From: Clostridium_AM tanneri | Lineage (GTDB): Bacteria; Bacillota; Clostridia; Clostridiales; Clostridiaceae | Direction: 5' to 3' | Length of the DNA: 64,000 nucleotides | Assembly: GCF_033659955.1 (NCBI RefSeq) | Contig: NZ_JARUJP010000003.1 | Coordinates: 62,001-126,000, forward strand | Part shown: piece after piece, positions 8,922 to 17,757 of the stretch | Position numbering within the stretch: the stretch's first letter is position 1 | Layout of the letters: every line of letters begins with the position of its first letter | The notes under the pieces: model-generated | What the model saw: the letters and a program-made list of their open reading frames with translations, nothing else | The model's database searches: none | Told to the model about the DNA's origin: nothing | Program-made: the position numbers and the translations under genes

Positions 8922-9551
8922 TTAACGATTGTGTTTATCTTCACCGGCTTGTGCAGCTGCCTTAGTTTTTTGAACTGTGCCACGTGGATGTTGAGGTGGT
9001 GCATAAATAGAATACAATTTAATTGGTTTGTTGCCTGTGTTTATGAGATTGTGCCATGTGCCGGCAGGTATGATAAAGGCAAAATCATCATAGACTTTTT
9101 GTTGGAAGTCCAATTTATCTTTCCTATTACCCATTTTAACAATTCCTTGACCTTCTTCAATGCGTATGAATTGATCAAGGTTAGGATGAATTTCCAAACC
9201 TATGTCTTCTCCAGGCTTAATACTCATCAAGGTAAGCTGCAAATGTTTTCCTGTCCATAAAGCGGTACGGTAAGTATCGTTTTGCTTAGTAGCCTTATCA
9301 ATGTTAATTACAAAGGGTTCTGGTCCATAATCCTTCAATTGAAGTAAATCATTGTCTCTTAGTGGTTCTGAAAAATCAGATGTTGGTTCATATTCAATTT
9401 CATCGGTAAAAGATGGATACTGATCAGCAAATTGATCGGAAAAGTCTGAGTTGTACCTTGATGCGTTAACCCAGTAAGGACATGGATATTCCATGCAGTA
9501 AGAGCAGGGACATGGATTATAAGAGTTGTTCACATAGATCATTCCTTTCAT
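8922..9551 (-). CDS. Cupin-domain protein with Cys-rich N-terminus
   Basis: About 209 residues. The N-terminal 30 residues are rich in Cys, Pro and Tyr (NPCPCSYCMEYPCPYW), while residues about 90-190 form a single cupin domain (LTLMSIKPGEDIGLEIHPNLDQF...GQG, then IIPAGTWHNLINTG). The metal-binding His and Glu positions of the cupin are present (EIHP, DQF, WHN). Similar proteins are often annotated as mannose-6-phosphate-isomerase-like cupins without known substrate. The start is uncertain: the ATG at 9551 has no clear ribosome binding site, while a GTG at 9533 lies 9 bases after AAAGGA. It stands alone, convergent with the OPT cassette. Confidence 0.85.
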   Translation of the reverse strand: MKGMIYVNNSYNPCPCSYCMEYPCPYWVNASRYNSDFSDQFADQYPSFTDEIEYEPTSDFSEPLRDNDLLQLKDYGPEPFVINIDKATKQNDTYRTALWTGKHLQLTLMSIKPGEDIGLEIHPNLDQFIRIEEGQGIVKMGNRKDKLDFQQKVYDDFAFIIPAGTWHNLINTGNKPIKLYSIYAPPQHPRGTVQKTKAAAQAGEDKHNR

Positions 9552-9597
9552 AAACTTACAGTATCATCATATGCTCTGTATTTAGAGAAGGTGCAAA

Positions 9598-9624
9598 ATT
9601 ATTAGCTGCATTTCAGGGCAGCTA
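9598..9624 (-). terminator. Hairpin after the orphan response regulator
   Basis: TAGCTGC (9603-9609) and GCAGCTA (9618-9624) form a stem followed on the minus strand by ATAATTTTG. The weak T-run makes it a modest terminator. Confidence 0.5.
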
Positions 9625-9629
9625 TACTT

Positions 9630-10340
9630 CTAAGTTCTCTTTTTATCAACATCACAAAAAATTCTAAACCCGTAACCTCGTACCGTTTGAATAGCCACAT
9701 TAGAATTGTAGAAAGTTAGCTTTTTTCTAAGTCGTTTAACAGCATCATCAGTAGCTCTTGAATCTAATTCCTTTAATTTAAAATTCCATATTTTTCTTAA
9801 TAATTCTTCTCTACTAACTGCTCGATTTGAATTCTTTATTAGATATGTTATCAAAGAAAATTCCGTTTGAGTGAGATTAACCTTTTCGCCTTTAATAGAA
9901 GCACTTCTCTGTTGCTCATTAATAGTGATGTCTCCGAAGACTAAATCTAAGGAAAATACTTGAGGCTCTTGATCCAGTTGAATTCTTCTAAATATGGCCT
10001 TTACCCTTGCAACAAGCTCAAGATGTGAAAAGGGCTTGGAAATATAATCGTCACAACCTAAGGTAATTCCAGTGACTTTATCTATTTCACTATCAAGGGC
10101 AGATACTATTATTATTGGAACATTGCTAAGCTTTCTAAGTAAAGCACATATTGAAAGCCCATCCATTCCAGGCATTATTATATCTAGAATAACTAAATTA
10201 GCGGGGCTTACGTAAAACTCGTCAAGAAGGTCTATACCATTATTAAAAGTTTTAACTATAAAACCCTCCTTCTTAAGAAGAGAACTCATAAGCTCCAGTA
10301 TGTTTTCCTCATCATCAGCTATATATATAGTTTTACTCAA
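9630..10340 (-). CDS. Orphan OmpR-family response regulator
   Basis: A 236-residue DNA-binding regulator: an N-terminal receiver domain with acidic pair DD (9-10), phospho-acceptor D53 (LVILDIIMPG) and a lysine in DYISKPF, then an OmpR/PhoB winged helix ending VRGYGFRI. No histidine kinase gene is adjacent. I start at the TTG at 10340 because GGAG precedes it by 9 bases; an ATG at 10355 would add five residues. It is divergent from the hydroxysteroid dehydrogenase, and the shared spacer carries three TTGCCACA repeats, two of them exactly 11 bp apart as expected for an OmpR-type operator. Control of the dehydrogenase and of its own gene is therefore likely, but inferred. Confidence 0.9.
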   Translation of the reverse strand: MSKTIYIADDEENILELMSSLLKKEGFIVKTFNNGIDLLDEFYVSPANLVILDIIMPGMDGLSICALLRKLSNVPIIIVSALDSEIDKVTGITLGCDDYISKPFSHLELVARVKAIFRRIQLDQEPQVFSLDLVFGDITINEQQRSASIKGEKVNLTQTEFSLITYLIKNSNRAVSREELLRKIWNFKLKELDSRATDDAVKRLRKKLTFYNSNVAIQTVRGYGFRIFCDVDKKRT

Positions 10341-10409
10341 AACAAGCAACTCCATTTCCGTAGTAAAATATATAAAAATATAACACAATAAAGCTTATAT
10401 GTTAATACT

Positions 10410-10459
10410 TTGCCACAAAATTGCCACAATAGCTCCTTTGTTATGACAGAATTGCCACA
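10410..10459. promoter_or_regulatory. TTGCCACA direct repeats, candidate OmpR-type operator
   Basis: TTGCCACA occurs at 10410-10417, 10421-10428 and 10452-10459. The first two are 11 bp apart, the helical spacing of OmpR-family dimers. The third is 31 bp further and lies inside the spacer of the dehydrogenase promoter, so it could block RNA polymerase while the upstream pair could recruit it. Confidence 0.65.
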
Positions 10460-10471
10460 GTATTATATAAT
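10443..10471 (+). promoter_or_regulatory. Promoter of the hydroxysteroid dehydrogenase gene
   Basis: -35 ATGACA (10443-10448), 17-bp spacer, -10 TATAAT (10466-10471). The spacer contains one of the TTGCCACA repeats. Confidence 0.7.
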
Positions 10472-10533
10472 CATGACTTGCAATTTATCATCACATATCA
10501 TAAATTTAATTAATTTTTATGGAGGTAATAATT

Positions 10534-11325
10534 ATGAAAAAGTTAGAAAATAAAGTTGCTATCATAACAGCAGCTACAAAAGGAATAGGTTTAGCATCAG
10601 CAGAGGTACTTGCCAGAGAAGGGGCCCTAGTCTATATAGCTGCTCGGTCTGAAGAATTAGCAAAGGAAGTAATCATGAATATACATGAAAAAGGTGGGAT
10701 AGCCAAATTTGTTTACTTCAATGCTAGGGAAGAGGAGACTTACACTACAATGGTAAATAAAGTCGTAGAAGCAGAAGGCAGATTAGATATACTAATAAAT
10801 AACTATGGTGCAACCAACGTTAGGCTAGATCATAATGTTACTGAAGGTGACAGTGATGAATTCTTCAAAATATTAAAAGATAACGTACAAAGTGTATATT
10901 TACCATGCAAAGCAGCAATCCCTCACATGGAAAAAACAGGAGGAGGAAGTATAGTTAATATATCAACTATAGGTTCAGTAGTTCCAGACCTATCGAGAGT
11001 AGCTTACTGTGTATCAAAGGCAGCTATAAATTCCTTAACTCAAAATATAGCCCTCCAGTATGCTAGAAAAAATATAAGATGTAATGCAGTGTTACCAGGT
11101 CTCATAGGAACTAAGGCCGCTCTTGAAAATATGAGTGATGAATTTAGAGATTCATTTTTGGGACATGTACCTCTTAATCGTGTAGGAAGACCGGAGGATA
11201 TTGCAAATGCAGTTCTATATTATGCTAGTGATGATTCTTCATATGTAACAGGAATGCTCCATGAAGTTGCTGGTGGTTATGCTTTAGGAACTCCCCAATA
11301 TTCTGAGTATTCCACAAGAGATTAA
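10534..11325 (+). CDS. hdhA: 7-alpha-hydroxysteroid dehydrogenase-like short-chain dehydrogenase
   Basis: A 263-residue NAD(P)-dependent short-chain dehydrogenase. Visible are the cofactor motif TAATKGIG (12-19), the NNYG motif (89-92), the active-site Ser near 144 (NISTIGS) and Y158-x3-K162. R38 in AARSE favours NADP(H). From memory, stretches such as KFVYFNAREEETY, STIGSVVPD and NAVLPGLIGT closely match the 7-alpha-hydroxysteroid dehydrogenase of Clostridium absonum/sardiniense, which oxidises the 7-alpha-hydroxyl of bile acids. I therefore favour that function over a generic dehydrogenase. The ATG at 10534 is chosen for GGAGGT 7 bases upstream. It is monocistronic, with a promoter overlapping candidate response-regulator sites and a terminator downstream. 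Confidence 0.88.
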   Translation: MKKLENKVAIITAATKGIGLASAEVLAREGALVYIAARSEELAKEVIMNIHEKGGIAKFVYFNAREEETYTTMVNKVVEAEGRLDILINNYGATNVRLDHNVTEGDSDEFFKILKDNVQSVYLPCKAAIPHMEKTGGGSIVNISTIGSVVPDLSRVAYCVSKAAINSLTQNIALQYARKNIRCNAVLPGLIGTKAALENMSDEFRDSFLGHVPLNRVGRPEDIANAVLYYASDDSSYVTGMLHEVAGGYALGTPQYSEYSTRD

Positions 11326-11356
11326 TCAGCTTCTAAGGATTGTCTTTAAACATAGA

Positions 11357-11397
11357 AAAAAGCTAGAGTCGGCTAACTACTGACTTTAGCTTTTTTA
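11357..11397 (+). terminator. Terminator after hdhA-like gene
   Basis: AAAAGCTAGAGTC pairs with GACTTTAGCTTTT around an 11-nt loop, followed by TTTTATTA. Confidence 0.8.
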
Positions 11398-11477
11398 TTA
11401 AAGAGTAATAGAATGCTTGTGGTATAGTGATAATCTTATGAGCGTTCGAAAGAGAATTAGACAAGTTTCGACTTTGT

Positions 11478-11485
11478 GTTATAAT
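11478..11485 (+). promoter_or_regulatory. Extended -10 of the pseudouridine synthase gene
   Basis: GTTATAAT with an upstream TG, about 120 bp before the start codon, implies a leader of about 110 nt. No good -35 is seen. Confidence 0.45.
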
Positions 11486-11604
11486 AAGGCTATTAAATAA
11501 AGAGAAGATAATAGGTGGGAATATAGCATTTTATATTGCAACCTAAAAATATCAATCTAATGAAAAGGTAGATTTAATTTTCAAAGAAAGAGAAGTAGTA
11601 AAAC

Positions 11605-12393
11605 ATGAGATTAGATAAATTTTTAGCAGAATCATCTATTGGAAGAAGAAAAGAAGTTAGGATTTATATCAAAGAAGGTAAGGTTAAAGTTAATGGACAG
11701 GCAGTAACAGAACCAGCAGTAGAAATTGAAGAAAACTCTGATGTTATTGAGTACCTTGGAAAAGTAGTTGAGTATACTGGAAAAGTGTATTATATGTTTA
11801 ATAAACCTGCTGGATGCATTACTGCAAGAGAGGATGCAGTTCACAAAACGGTCTTTGATTTTTTTGCTGATCTTAAGATGAAGGGAGTATTTCATGTTGG
11901 AAGATTGGACAAAGATACAGAAGGATTATTATTGCTTACCAACGACGGTGCCTTTGAGCATAAGCTAATGTATCCGGAAAAGCATGTTGAAAAAACCTAC
12001 TTTTTTTGGGCCTTAGGCTCTTTAAGTGAAGAAGACAAAAAGCAATTAGAGCAGGGAATTTACATCGGAAAAGATGAAATGCCAACAAAGCCAGCAAAAA
12101 TTCAGGTAGAAAACTGTGGAATATATAAAGATCTAAAAGATGAAACCGCTGCTAAGGAATTATGCAAAATAGATTTAAATCATTATAATCAGCCAGTTGT
12201 TTCTGGGTATCTTACCATTTCAGAGGGACGTAAGCATCAAGTAAAGCGTATGTTAAAGGCAGTAGGTTGTTATGTGGTGTATTTAAAAAGGGTTTCAGTT
12301 GGAGAGTTGCTGCTAGATGAATCATTGGAGAAAGGTCAGTATCGACCTTTAACAGAAGTAGAGATTCTAAATTTATTGGGACAATGTGAATAA
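11605..12393 (+). CDS. 16S rRNA pseudouridine synthase, RsuA/RluB family
   Basis: A 262-residue enzyme. Residues 1-50 are an S4 RNA-binding domain (MRLDKFLAESSIGRRKEVR). The catalytic domain carries the family signature GRLDKDTEGLLLLTNDG with the catalytic Asp at about 102, and the later motif SEGRKHQVKRML. The family converts a specific uridine to pseudouridine; RsuA-type enzymes act on 16S rRNA U516, related ones on 23S rRNA, and the sequence alone does not decide this fully. The length fits RsuA-like proteins of Firmicutes. The ribosome binding site is weak (AAAGAGAAG). It stands alone. Confidence 0.92.
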   Translation: MRLDKFLAESSIGRRKEVRIYIKEGKVKVNGQAVTEPAVEIEENSDVIEYLGKVVEYTGKVYYMFNKPAGCITAREDAVHKTVFDFFADLKMKGVFHVGRLDKDTEGLLLLTNDGAFEHKLMYPEKHVEKTYFFWALGSLSEEDKKQLEQGIYIGKDEMPTKPAKIQVENCGIYKDLKDETAAKELCKIDLNHYNQPVVSGYLTISEGRKHQVKRMLKAVGCYVVYLKRVSVGELLLDESLEKGQYRPLTEVEILNLLGQCE

Positions 12394-12573
12394 GCCATAA
12401 TTTTCATATTATATTTTAGTAGGAAATTGAAATTGTGCTATAATAATTACTATGGAAACTGGAGCACAAAGGTGAATAAAACTAATGGGCAAACGGGTAT
12501 ATCAATAAGAAAAATGATACAGATAAAATAATCTAAATAACATAGTAATGATTTAGAGAAGGGCTGTGAAAAT

Positions 12574-13827
12574 ATGTCACATATTTCAAATAAAGAAGCC
12601 TACAGGAGATTAGAAGAGCGTATTAATAGATTTCCACAAGGGGCACCTCCATCAAAAACATTGTATAAAATATTAAGCATGCTTTTTACTGAAAAGGAAG
12701 CTGAACTTGTAGCAATGCTTCCTATTAAGCCATTTACGGTTAAAACTGCAAGTTATATTTGGAAAATGGATGAGGTTCAAACTGAAAACATTCTTCAAAA
12801 GCTGGCTTCAAAAGCTATACTTTTAGATGTTGATTATGATGGAAAAAAAGAATACTGCCTTCCACCGCCTATGATTGGTTTTTTTGAGTTTTCTCTTATG
12901 AGAACTAGAGATGATATTGATCAAAAGGTTTTGTCGGAACTCTATTTTCAATATTTGAATGTAGAAGAGGACTTTATTAAAGATCTATTTTTAAGTACAG
13001 AAACAAGATTTGGAAAGGTTTTTGTGCAGGAAGGAGTTCTTTCAAATCAGAATCAATTGGAGATAATGGACTATGATAGAGCTAGTAATGTAATTAAAAA
13101 TGCTAAATTTATAACTGCCAGTATGTGCTTTTGCAGACATAAGATGAAGCACTTAGAAAAAGCATGTAGTGCTCCCATGGATGTTTGTTTAACCTTTGGA
13201 GATAGTGCATATACCCTAAGTAAACATGGTTATGGCAGAGCTATAGAAGCAGCTGAAGGTCTGGAAATATTGAATATGGCATATGATTATAATTTAGTAC
13301 AATGCGGTGAAAATGTTAGGGATGGGTCAGTATTTCTTTGTAATTGTTGTGGCTGCTGCTGCGAAGGCATGCAGGCAATTAAAGAATTCGGGTATTTAAA
13401 TCCCATTCAGACTACTGCATTTCTTCCTAAGGTTATAGAAGATAGCTGTGTAGGCTGTGGTAAATGTTCAAAGGCATGTCCCATAGAGGCCATAAAGGTT
13501 GATCCTCTATCTAAAAAAGCTAAAGTTGATGAAAAAATATGCCTTGGTTGCGGCATATGTGTTAGAAATTGCTATAAGAAAAGCATATATCTAAAACATA
13601 GAGAAAAGGAAATAATAACTCCTGCTAATACAACTCACAGAATAGTGCTGCAAGCTATTGAAAAAGGCCAGCTTCAAGAGCTAATTTTTGATAATAAGGC
13701 ATTATTTAGTCACAGAGCTATGGCAGCAGTTTTATCAGCTATTTTAAAACTTCCACCTATTAAGAGGGCTATGGCAAGCAAACAGATGAAATCGGTATAT
13801 CTAGATAGACTATTAAGTAAAAAATAA
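12574..13827 (+). CDS. 4Fe-4S dicluster ferredoxin-domain protein
   Basis: A 417-residue cytoplasmic protein. The N-terminal part looks like a helical/winged region (TLYKILSMLFTEKEAELVAM), the centre has several Cys (MCFCRHKM, CNCCGCCCEG at about 253-262), and residues about 290-330 are a bacterial ferredoxin domain with two clusters, CVGCGKCSKACP and CLGCGICVRNC. The second cluster has Tyr instead of the usual Pro after the last Cys. Such proteins are common in anaerobes and probably transfer electrons, but no partner is adjacent, so the pathway is unknown. An extended -10 (TGCTATAAT ending 12444) lies about 130 bp upstream, and AGAAGGG precedes the ATG. Confidence 0.82.
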   Translation: MSHISNKEAYRRLEERINRFPQGAPPSKTLYKILSMLFTEKEAELVAMLPIKPFTVKTASYIWKMDEVQTENILQKLASKAILLDVDYDGKKEYCLPPPMIGFFEFSLMRTRDDIDQKVLSELYFQYLNVEEDFIKDLFLSTETRFGKVFVQEGVLSNQNQLEIMDYDRASNVIKNAKFITASMCFCRHKMKHLEKACSAPMDVCLTFGDSAYTLSKHGYGRAIEAAEGLEILNMAYDYNLVQCGENVRDGSVFLCNCCGCCCEGMQAIKEFGYLNPIQTTAFLPKVIEDSCVGCGKCSKACPIEAIKVDPLSKKAKVDEKICLGCGICVRNCYKKSIYLKHREKEIITPANTTHRIVLQAIEKGQLQELIFDNKALFSHRAMAAVLSAILKLPPIKRAMASKQMKSVYLDRLLSKK

Positions 13828-14057
13828 TAGGGATAAAATTTAGTATATTCGCCATCTTCTTTGTGAAGAAAGTAGATCTAAGTAAACAGGTAAAATCATT
13901 AATTGCAAAATATTGTTAAAAATGCCCACTTCGGATATAATTAAAATAGTTAAGAAGAATGGAGCAATAGAAAAGATATAAATATCCTATGATTATAAAG
14001 TATAAGAGTTTTTGCAGTTCGCTATTGTGTTTAGAAAAAAGAAAGCGAGGCTATTAT

Positions 14058-14426
14058 ATGGAGTTACAAAAACTAATAGTAGATATTGCAGATAAATATA
14101 ATTTGCAGTCTGCTGGCATATTTGGAAGTCGTTCTAGGGGGGATTATAGAGAGGATTCGGACTATGATATCTTTATAATCGGAAATTTGACTTTAGCTGA
14201 AGAATTAAATTTGGAATCAGAATTAGAAAAACTACTTAATTACAGCGTTGATATAGTAAAAATAGATGAAAATACTGATAAGCTGCTATTAAAGAACATT
14301 CTTAATGATGCTGAGATTATTTATAACAAAAATAATTCTTATGAAAATTTATATAAATTGGTAGAGAAATTTTTTAAAGAAAACAGCGATTTTATTCGCC
14401 TAAGGGAGGCTGACTTGCTTGATTAA
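14058..14426 (+). CDS. MNT-type nucleotidyltransferase (antitoxin of HEPN/MNT pair)
   Basis: A 122-residue minimal nucleotidyltransferase. The signature GSRSRGDYREDSDYD contains the GS motif and the two metal-binding Asp residues of the fold. In MntA/HepT systems the MNT protein inactivates the HEPN RNase toxin by adding AMP groups to it. The ATG at 14058 follows GCGAGG; an upstream in-frame ATG at 13989 has no ribosome binding site. The stop overlaps the start of the HEPN gene by 8 bases, as expected of a co-translated pair. Confidence 0.85.
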   Translation: MELQKLIVDIADKYNLQSAGIFGSRSRGDYREDSDYDIFIIGNLTLAEELNLESELEKLLNYSVDIVKIDENTDKLLLKNILNDAEIIYNKNNSYENLYKLVEKFFKENSDFIRLREADLLD

Positions 14427-14841
14427 TCGAGATAGGACATTAAAATTAATTAGTGATTTCAAAGAATGGGAACAAGATTTTAAAGAATGTTTAGCTTCAA
14501 TAGATTCTAGTGGGGACAAGATAAAGAAGTTTCTTTATCATAGTATAAGAGCGTATTTTTTAGATTTTCATATACTATGTGAGGACTATATATCCATAAC
14601 TTTAAAATATCTAAATAAATTTAAAATAGACATATCGGCAATAGAGGGTATGGAGATAATCAAAAATTCTAATAAAGTAAGCGAAGAGTTTTTTGAGTTT
14701 TATAGTTCATCAAGAAAGTTAAGAAATAGATTAGCACACAGATATAAGATGCCAAAAGACGAAGATTTGCTTTTAAATTTGAAAGATAATGTAAAATATT
14801 TAGAAGAATTAGAAGAAGCATTAAAAGAACTGCTGAAATAA
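14419..14841 (+). CDS. HEPN-domain (HepT-like) RNase toxin
   Basis: A 140-residue, mostly helical protein with the HEPN catalytic motif R-x4-H (RNRLAH near residue 103-108). HEPN proteins of this size paired with an MNT protein are RNase toxins. The start is a TTG at 14419, 9 bases after GGGAGG and inside the end of the MNT gene. The order antitoxin then toxin and the overlap both fit the family. A terminator follows at about 14893. Confidence 0.82.
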   Translation: MINRDRTLKLISDFKEWEQDFKECLASIDSSGDKIKKFLYHSIRAYFLDFHILCEDYISITLKYLNKFKIDISAIEGMEIIKNSNKVSEEFFEFYSSSRKLRNRLAHRYKMPKDEDLLLNLKDNVKYLEELEEALKELLK

Positions 14842-15241
14842 CAATAAAAAAGAAATTTAATATTTTATGTCCCTACATAAGTAAGTTACTAGAAAGATAG
14901 TTTGAAATATAGCTATCTTTTTATTTAGCTTATACATTAAGAGGTGTACTCTTATTAGAAAAGATAAAAACTCACCTTGGTTAATTGACGAGATAGGAGA
15001 AGGCTAACTATATTATAATAATTGAGCCACAGTTGTAATTTAAAACGAAGTAACTATTGAAATGGAACATATGAACAATGACCTTTGATAATTGAATAAT
15101 ACTGTGTTAAAAAATAAGAGAATGTTATATTGTAAATATATCTTGCTGTAATAATGTGGGAAACATGATATAATTTTTATAGTAGTTAAGTCTGAGTGGT
15201 AAAAAAATATCATGCGACAATACTATAGAAAGGTGAATAAA
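14842..15241. other. Intergenic region after the toxin-antitoxin pair
   Basis: Apart from the terminator at 14893-14922 nothing firm is seen. A short frame near 14955-15009 (NSPWLIDEIGEG) has no start or ribosome binding site and may be a gene relic. Confidence 0.5.
14893..14925 (+). terminator. Terminator of the MNT/HEPN operon
   Basis: AAAGATAG (14893-14900) pairs with CTATCTTT (14913-14920), followed by TTATTTAG. Confidence 0.7.
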
Positions 15242-15541
15242 ATGAGAAGAATCCAAACTTGGGAATTTAAATTAAGCATACTAATACTTATAATTGTTTC
15301 ATTTATTGTACCAGCAAATATAAGACAAAACGGAACTTTAATAGTATATAATTTTGGGTTTCCCTGTGAGTATTGGTCAATATATCAAGGTAATAAAGGA
15401 AGTTCTCAACTCTTTAGCAATCTATTTAATGGAAATAAAGGAATGATGATTAATATACTAGGCCTATTTGCTAATGTGTTTATTATTTATGCCTTATTGG
15501 TAGTAATAAAGAAAATATATATAAAAATTAAGACAAAATAG
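15242..15541 (+). CDS. Small membrane protein of unknown function
   Basis: A 99-residue protein not matched to any family I recognise. It has a transmembrane segment near the N-terminus (LSILILIIVSFIVPA) and another near the C-terminus (INILGLFANVFIIYALLVVI), with a polar loop rich in Gly, Asn and aromatic residues between them and a basic tail. The ATG at 15242 is preceded by AGAAAGGTG. It stands alone, opposite in direction to the two-component operon. Confidence 0.6.
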   Translation: MRRIQTWEFKLSILILIIVSFIVPANIRQNGTLIVYNFGFPCEYWSIYQGNKGSSQLFSNLFNGNKGMMINILGLFANVFIIYALLVVIKKIYIKIKTK

Positions 15542-15711
15542 AAAAACTGAACAATTCATCCGGACACCGTATTATTCTTATGTAGAGTTATAGCTGATGT
15601 ATCTAAAAGATTTAGATATACTGCTTGATAACTTCTCAAAAAATAATATATTAGTTAAATGACGTTAATGCTCAATGTTTTTTATTATTTATAAAATTAT
15701 GAGAAACTACT

Positions 15712-15744
15712 AAATAAGGTCGCCTATATAAAACAACCTTATTT
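15712..15744 (-). terminator. Hairpin downstream of the sensor kinase
   Basis: AAATAAGGT and ACCTTATTT form a 9-bp stem with a 15-nt loop just past the kinase stop codon. There is no strong T-run, so it is a weak candidate. Confidence 0.4.
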
Positions 15745-15774
15745 CAGCATTTACTATAATTAAATGAGCTATTT

Positions 15775-17016
15775 CTAAAACTTCAGAAAGGTTAAAGTAA
15801 ACCTAGTGCCGATACCTATCTTGCTCTCAGCTTCAATAATACCATCATGTGCTTCTACTATAGATTTAGCAAGGGCTAGGCCTATACCAACAGAATCACT
15901 TTTTTTAGAGGTCCTTGCTTTATAAAACCTTTTGAAAATATTAGGTAAATCATCTTCACTTATACCTTCTCCAGTATCCTCTATTATAATTCTTCTATAA
16001 ACAGGATTTTCATAAAGGTTTATAGTTACTTCTCCGTCTTCCAATGTGTGCTCTATGCCATTCTTAATAATGTTAATTAATGCCTCTTCAAGCCACAACC
16101 TGTCATGTTCAAAGTTAACTTCTTCTTTTTCTATGAAGTTAACCTTAACTCTATGCTCTAAAGCTTTGCTTTCCAAGGAATCTATTGCTTCCTGTATGGT
16201 TTCATTTAGACTTTGTTTTTCTCTATCAAGTTCTATAGCTTTAGCATCTATCTTGGCTAGCTTTAAAATACTATGTATAAGGTGATGCATTCTATCAAGT
16301 TGATTTTGATTACTTAGCAAAAATGTCTTACTTTGCTCTTTAGAAAGCTCCTTACTTAGCATAATGTCATTGTATACAACCATTGAAGCTAGTGGGGTTT
16401 TAAGCTGATGAGATATATCTGACAAAAGGTCAACTAAAAACTGCTTTTCCTTCTTAAGTTCACCTATATTATTTTTTATTATTTCTCTCATAGAATTAAA
16501 GGAAACTGCAAGCTTAGACAGGTCTCCTTCCTTGTTTTCATTTATAGTTAAGTCGTAATCTCCATCCACAACTTTTTTTGCACCAATAGTAAGCCTTCTT
16601 ATCTTTTTATAGAAAAAAGCATACTGCAAATAGTTAAGTAGTAAGAATAGAGCAGTCATCACTATAAATATTAAAAGAGTAAAATAGTTGCTCTTTTTAG
16701 AGGTTTCATTTATATAAGGAAAAAGTCCGTTATCTAAGTTTGTTGTTAAACTATATTGGCTTAAGAAAGCTTTTCCTTTTGATTGATCTTCTTGTGATAT
16801 TTCCTTTGTAACAAGGGGCATAATTTCTTTCTCTAAGCTAGGATTATGCTCCACTATTCTTGCAGCAACAGCTCCTACACTTCTAAGGTAGTCATTTTTT
16901 AAATCATTATAATAGAGCCTTTGAACAAATACATTTGCTATGAAAAATAAAATCATTGATAAAAAAAGAATAACTGAGCTCATTTTAAGCTCAGGATTTG
17001 TAAAATATCTCTTCAT
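15775..17016 (-). CDS. Sensor histidine kinase of the ABC-exporter two-component system
   Basis: A 413-residue membrane kinase: TM1 about 14-34, an external loop of about 75 residues, TM2 about 111-135, a HAMP linker, the H-box DISHQLKTPLASM with H203, an N-box (EEALINIIKNGIEH), and G-boxes DTGEGI and GIGLALAKSIVEAH. It should autophosphorylate and pass phosphate to the regulator encoded 28 bp upstream. The two-gene operon lies next to an FtsX-type ABC exporter, a pairing usually concerned with envelope stress or antimicrobial peptides. The signal here is unknown. AAGGAG precedes the ATG. Confidence 0.93.
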   Translation of the reverse strand: MKRYFTNPELKMSSVILFLSMILFFIANVFVQRLYYNDLKNDYLRSVGAVAARIVEHNPSLEKEIMPLVTKEISQEDQSKGKAFLSQYSLTTNLDNGLFPYINETSKKSNYFTLLIFIVMTALFLLLNYLQYAFFYKKIRRLTIGAKKVVDGDYDLTINENKEGDLSKLAVSFNSMREIIKNNIGELKKEKQFLVDLLSDISHQLKTPLASMVVYNDIMLSKELSKEQSKTFLLSNQNQLDRMHHLIHSILKLAKIDAKAIELDREKQSLNETIQEAIDSLESKALEHRVKVNFIEKEEVNFEHDRLWLEEALINIIKNGIEHTLEDGEVTINLYENPVYRRIIIEDTGEGISEDDLPNIFKRFYKARTSKKSDSVGIGLALAKSIVEAHDGIIEAESKIGIGTRFTLTFLKF

Positions 17017-17044
17017 ATTTTATACTTCTCCTTATATGAATATC

Positions 17045-17737
17045 CTAAGTAACTTCTTTATCCCACTTATAGCCTAATCCCCTTAAGGTAACTATATACT
17101 TAGGTTCTCTAGGGTTATCTTCTATTTTTTCTCTTACTCTTTTAATATAAACAGATAGTGTATTTTCATCAAAGAAAACCTCAGAGTCTTCTGTAAGTTC
17201 TCTTAGTATCTTCTCACGCTTCATTAAAATCTTTGGGTTATTCATAAATATCAGTAAAAGTTTATACTCCTGAGCTGTTAAAGTAACTGGCAAATCCCTT
17301 TTCTTAACTATTGCAGTTCCCAAATCAACTTCTATTTCTTCACTTATAAGCTTATTGGAAGGGGACATAGTGCTATTAGAGCTTCGTCTTAACAGAGCCT
17401 TTACTCGTGATAAAAGTTCTCTTACCCTAAAGGGTTTAGTTATATAGTCGTCTCCTCCAATTTCTAATCCAAGGATTACATTAACTTCATCATCCAAGGC
17501 AGTTAAGAATATTATTGGTACGTTACTTTTTTCTCTAATATATTTGCAAAGGTCGTATCCGCTTCCATCTGGTAAATTTATATCTAATATAAGAAGATCG
17601 AAGGGCTCGGAATTAAATAGACTTTTACTTGCTTCAATAGTTGCAGCTCTTGACACCTCATAACCTTCATCCCTAAGTGAGAATTCTATGCCCAATGCTA
17701 AAGATTCATCATCTTCAACTAATAATAGTTTATTCAT
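17045..17737 (-). CDS. OmpR-family response regulator of the ABC-exporter system
   Basis: A 230-residue regulator with acidic residues E8, D9 and D10, phospho-acceptor D52 (LLILDINLPDG) and an OmpR-type winged helix ending TLRGLGYKWDK. The ATG at 17737 follows AGGTG; an upstream in-frame GTG would add three residues. It is co-transcribed with the kinase. A -10 TATAAT with upstream TG lies just before it, and a candidate operator (CTTAC-N6-GTAAG) occurs about 250 bp upstream and again in front of the ABC ATPase gene. This makes it the likely activator of both units. Confidence 0.93.
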   Translation of the reverse strand: MNKLLLVEDDESLALGIEFSLRDEGYEVSRAATIEASKSLFNSEPFDLLILDINLPDGSGYDLCKYIREKSNVPIIFLTALDDEVNVILGLEIGGDDYITKPFRVRELLSRVKALLRRSSNSTMSPSNKLISEEIEVDLGTAIVKKRDLPVTLTAQEYKLLLIFMNNPKILMKREKILRELTEDSEVFFDENTLSVYIKRVREKIEDNPREPKYIVTLRGLGYKWDKEVT

Positions 17738-17757
17738 CTGTTTCACCTCAAACTATA

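Noticed and set aside
8889..9260. Plus-strand open frame of 123 codons
   Set aside because: It runs antisense to the cupin gene, which has clear domain motifs; composition is that of a shadow frame and there is no ribosome binding site.
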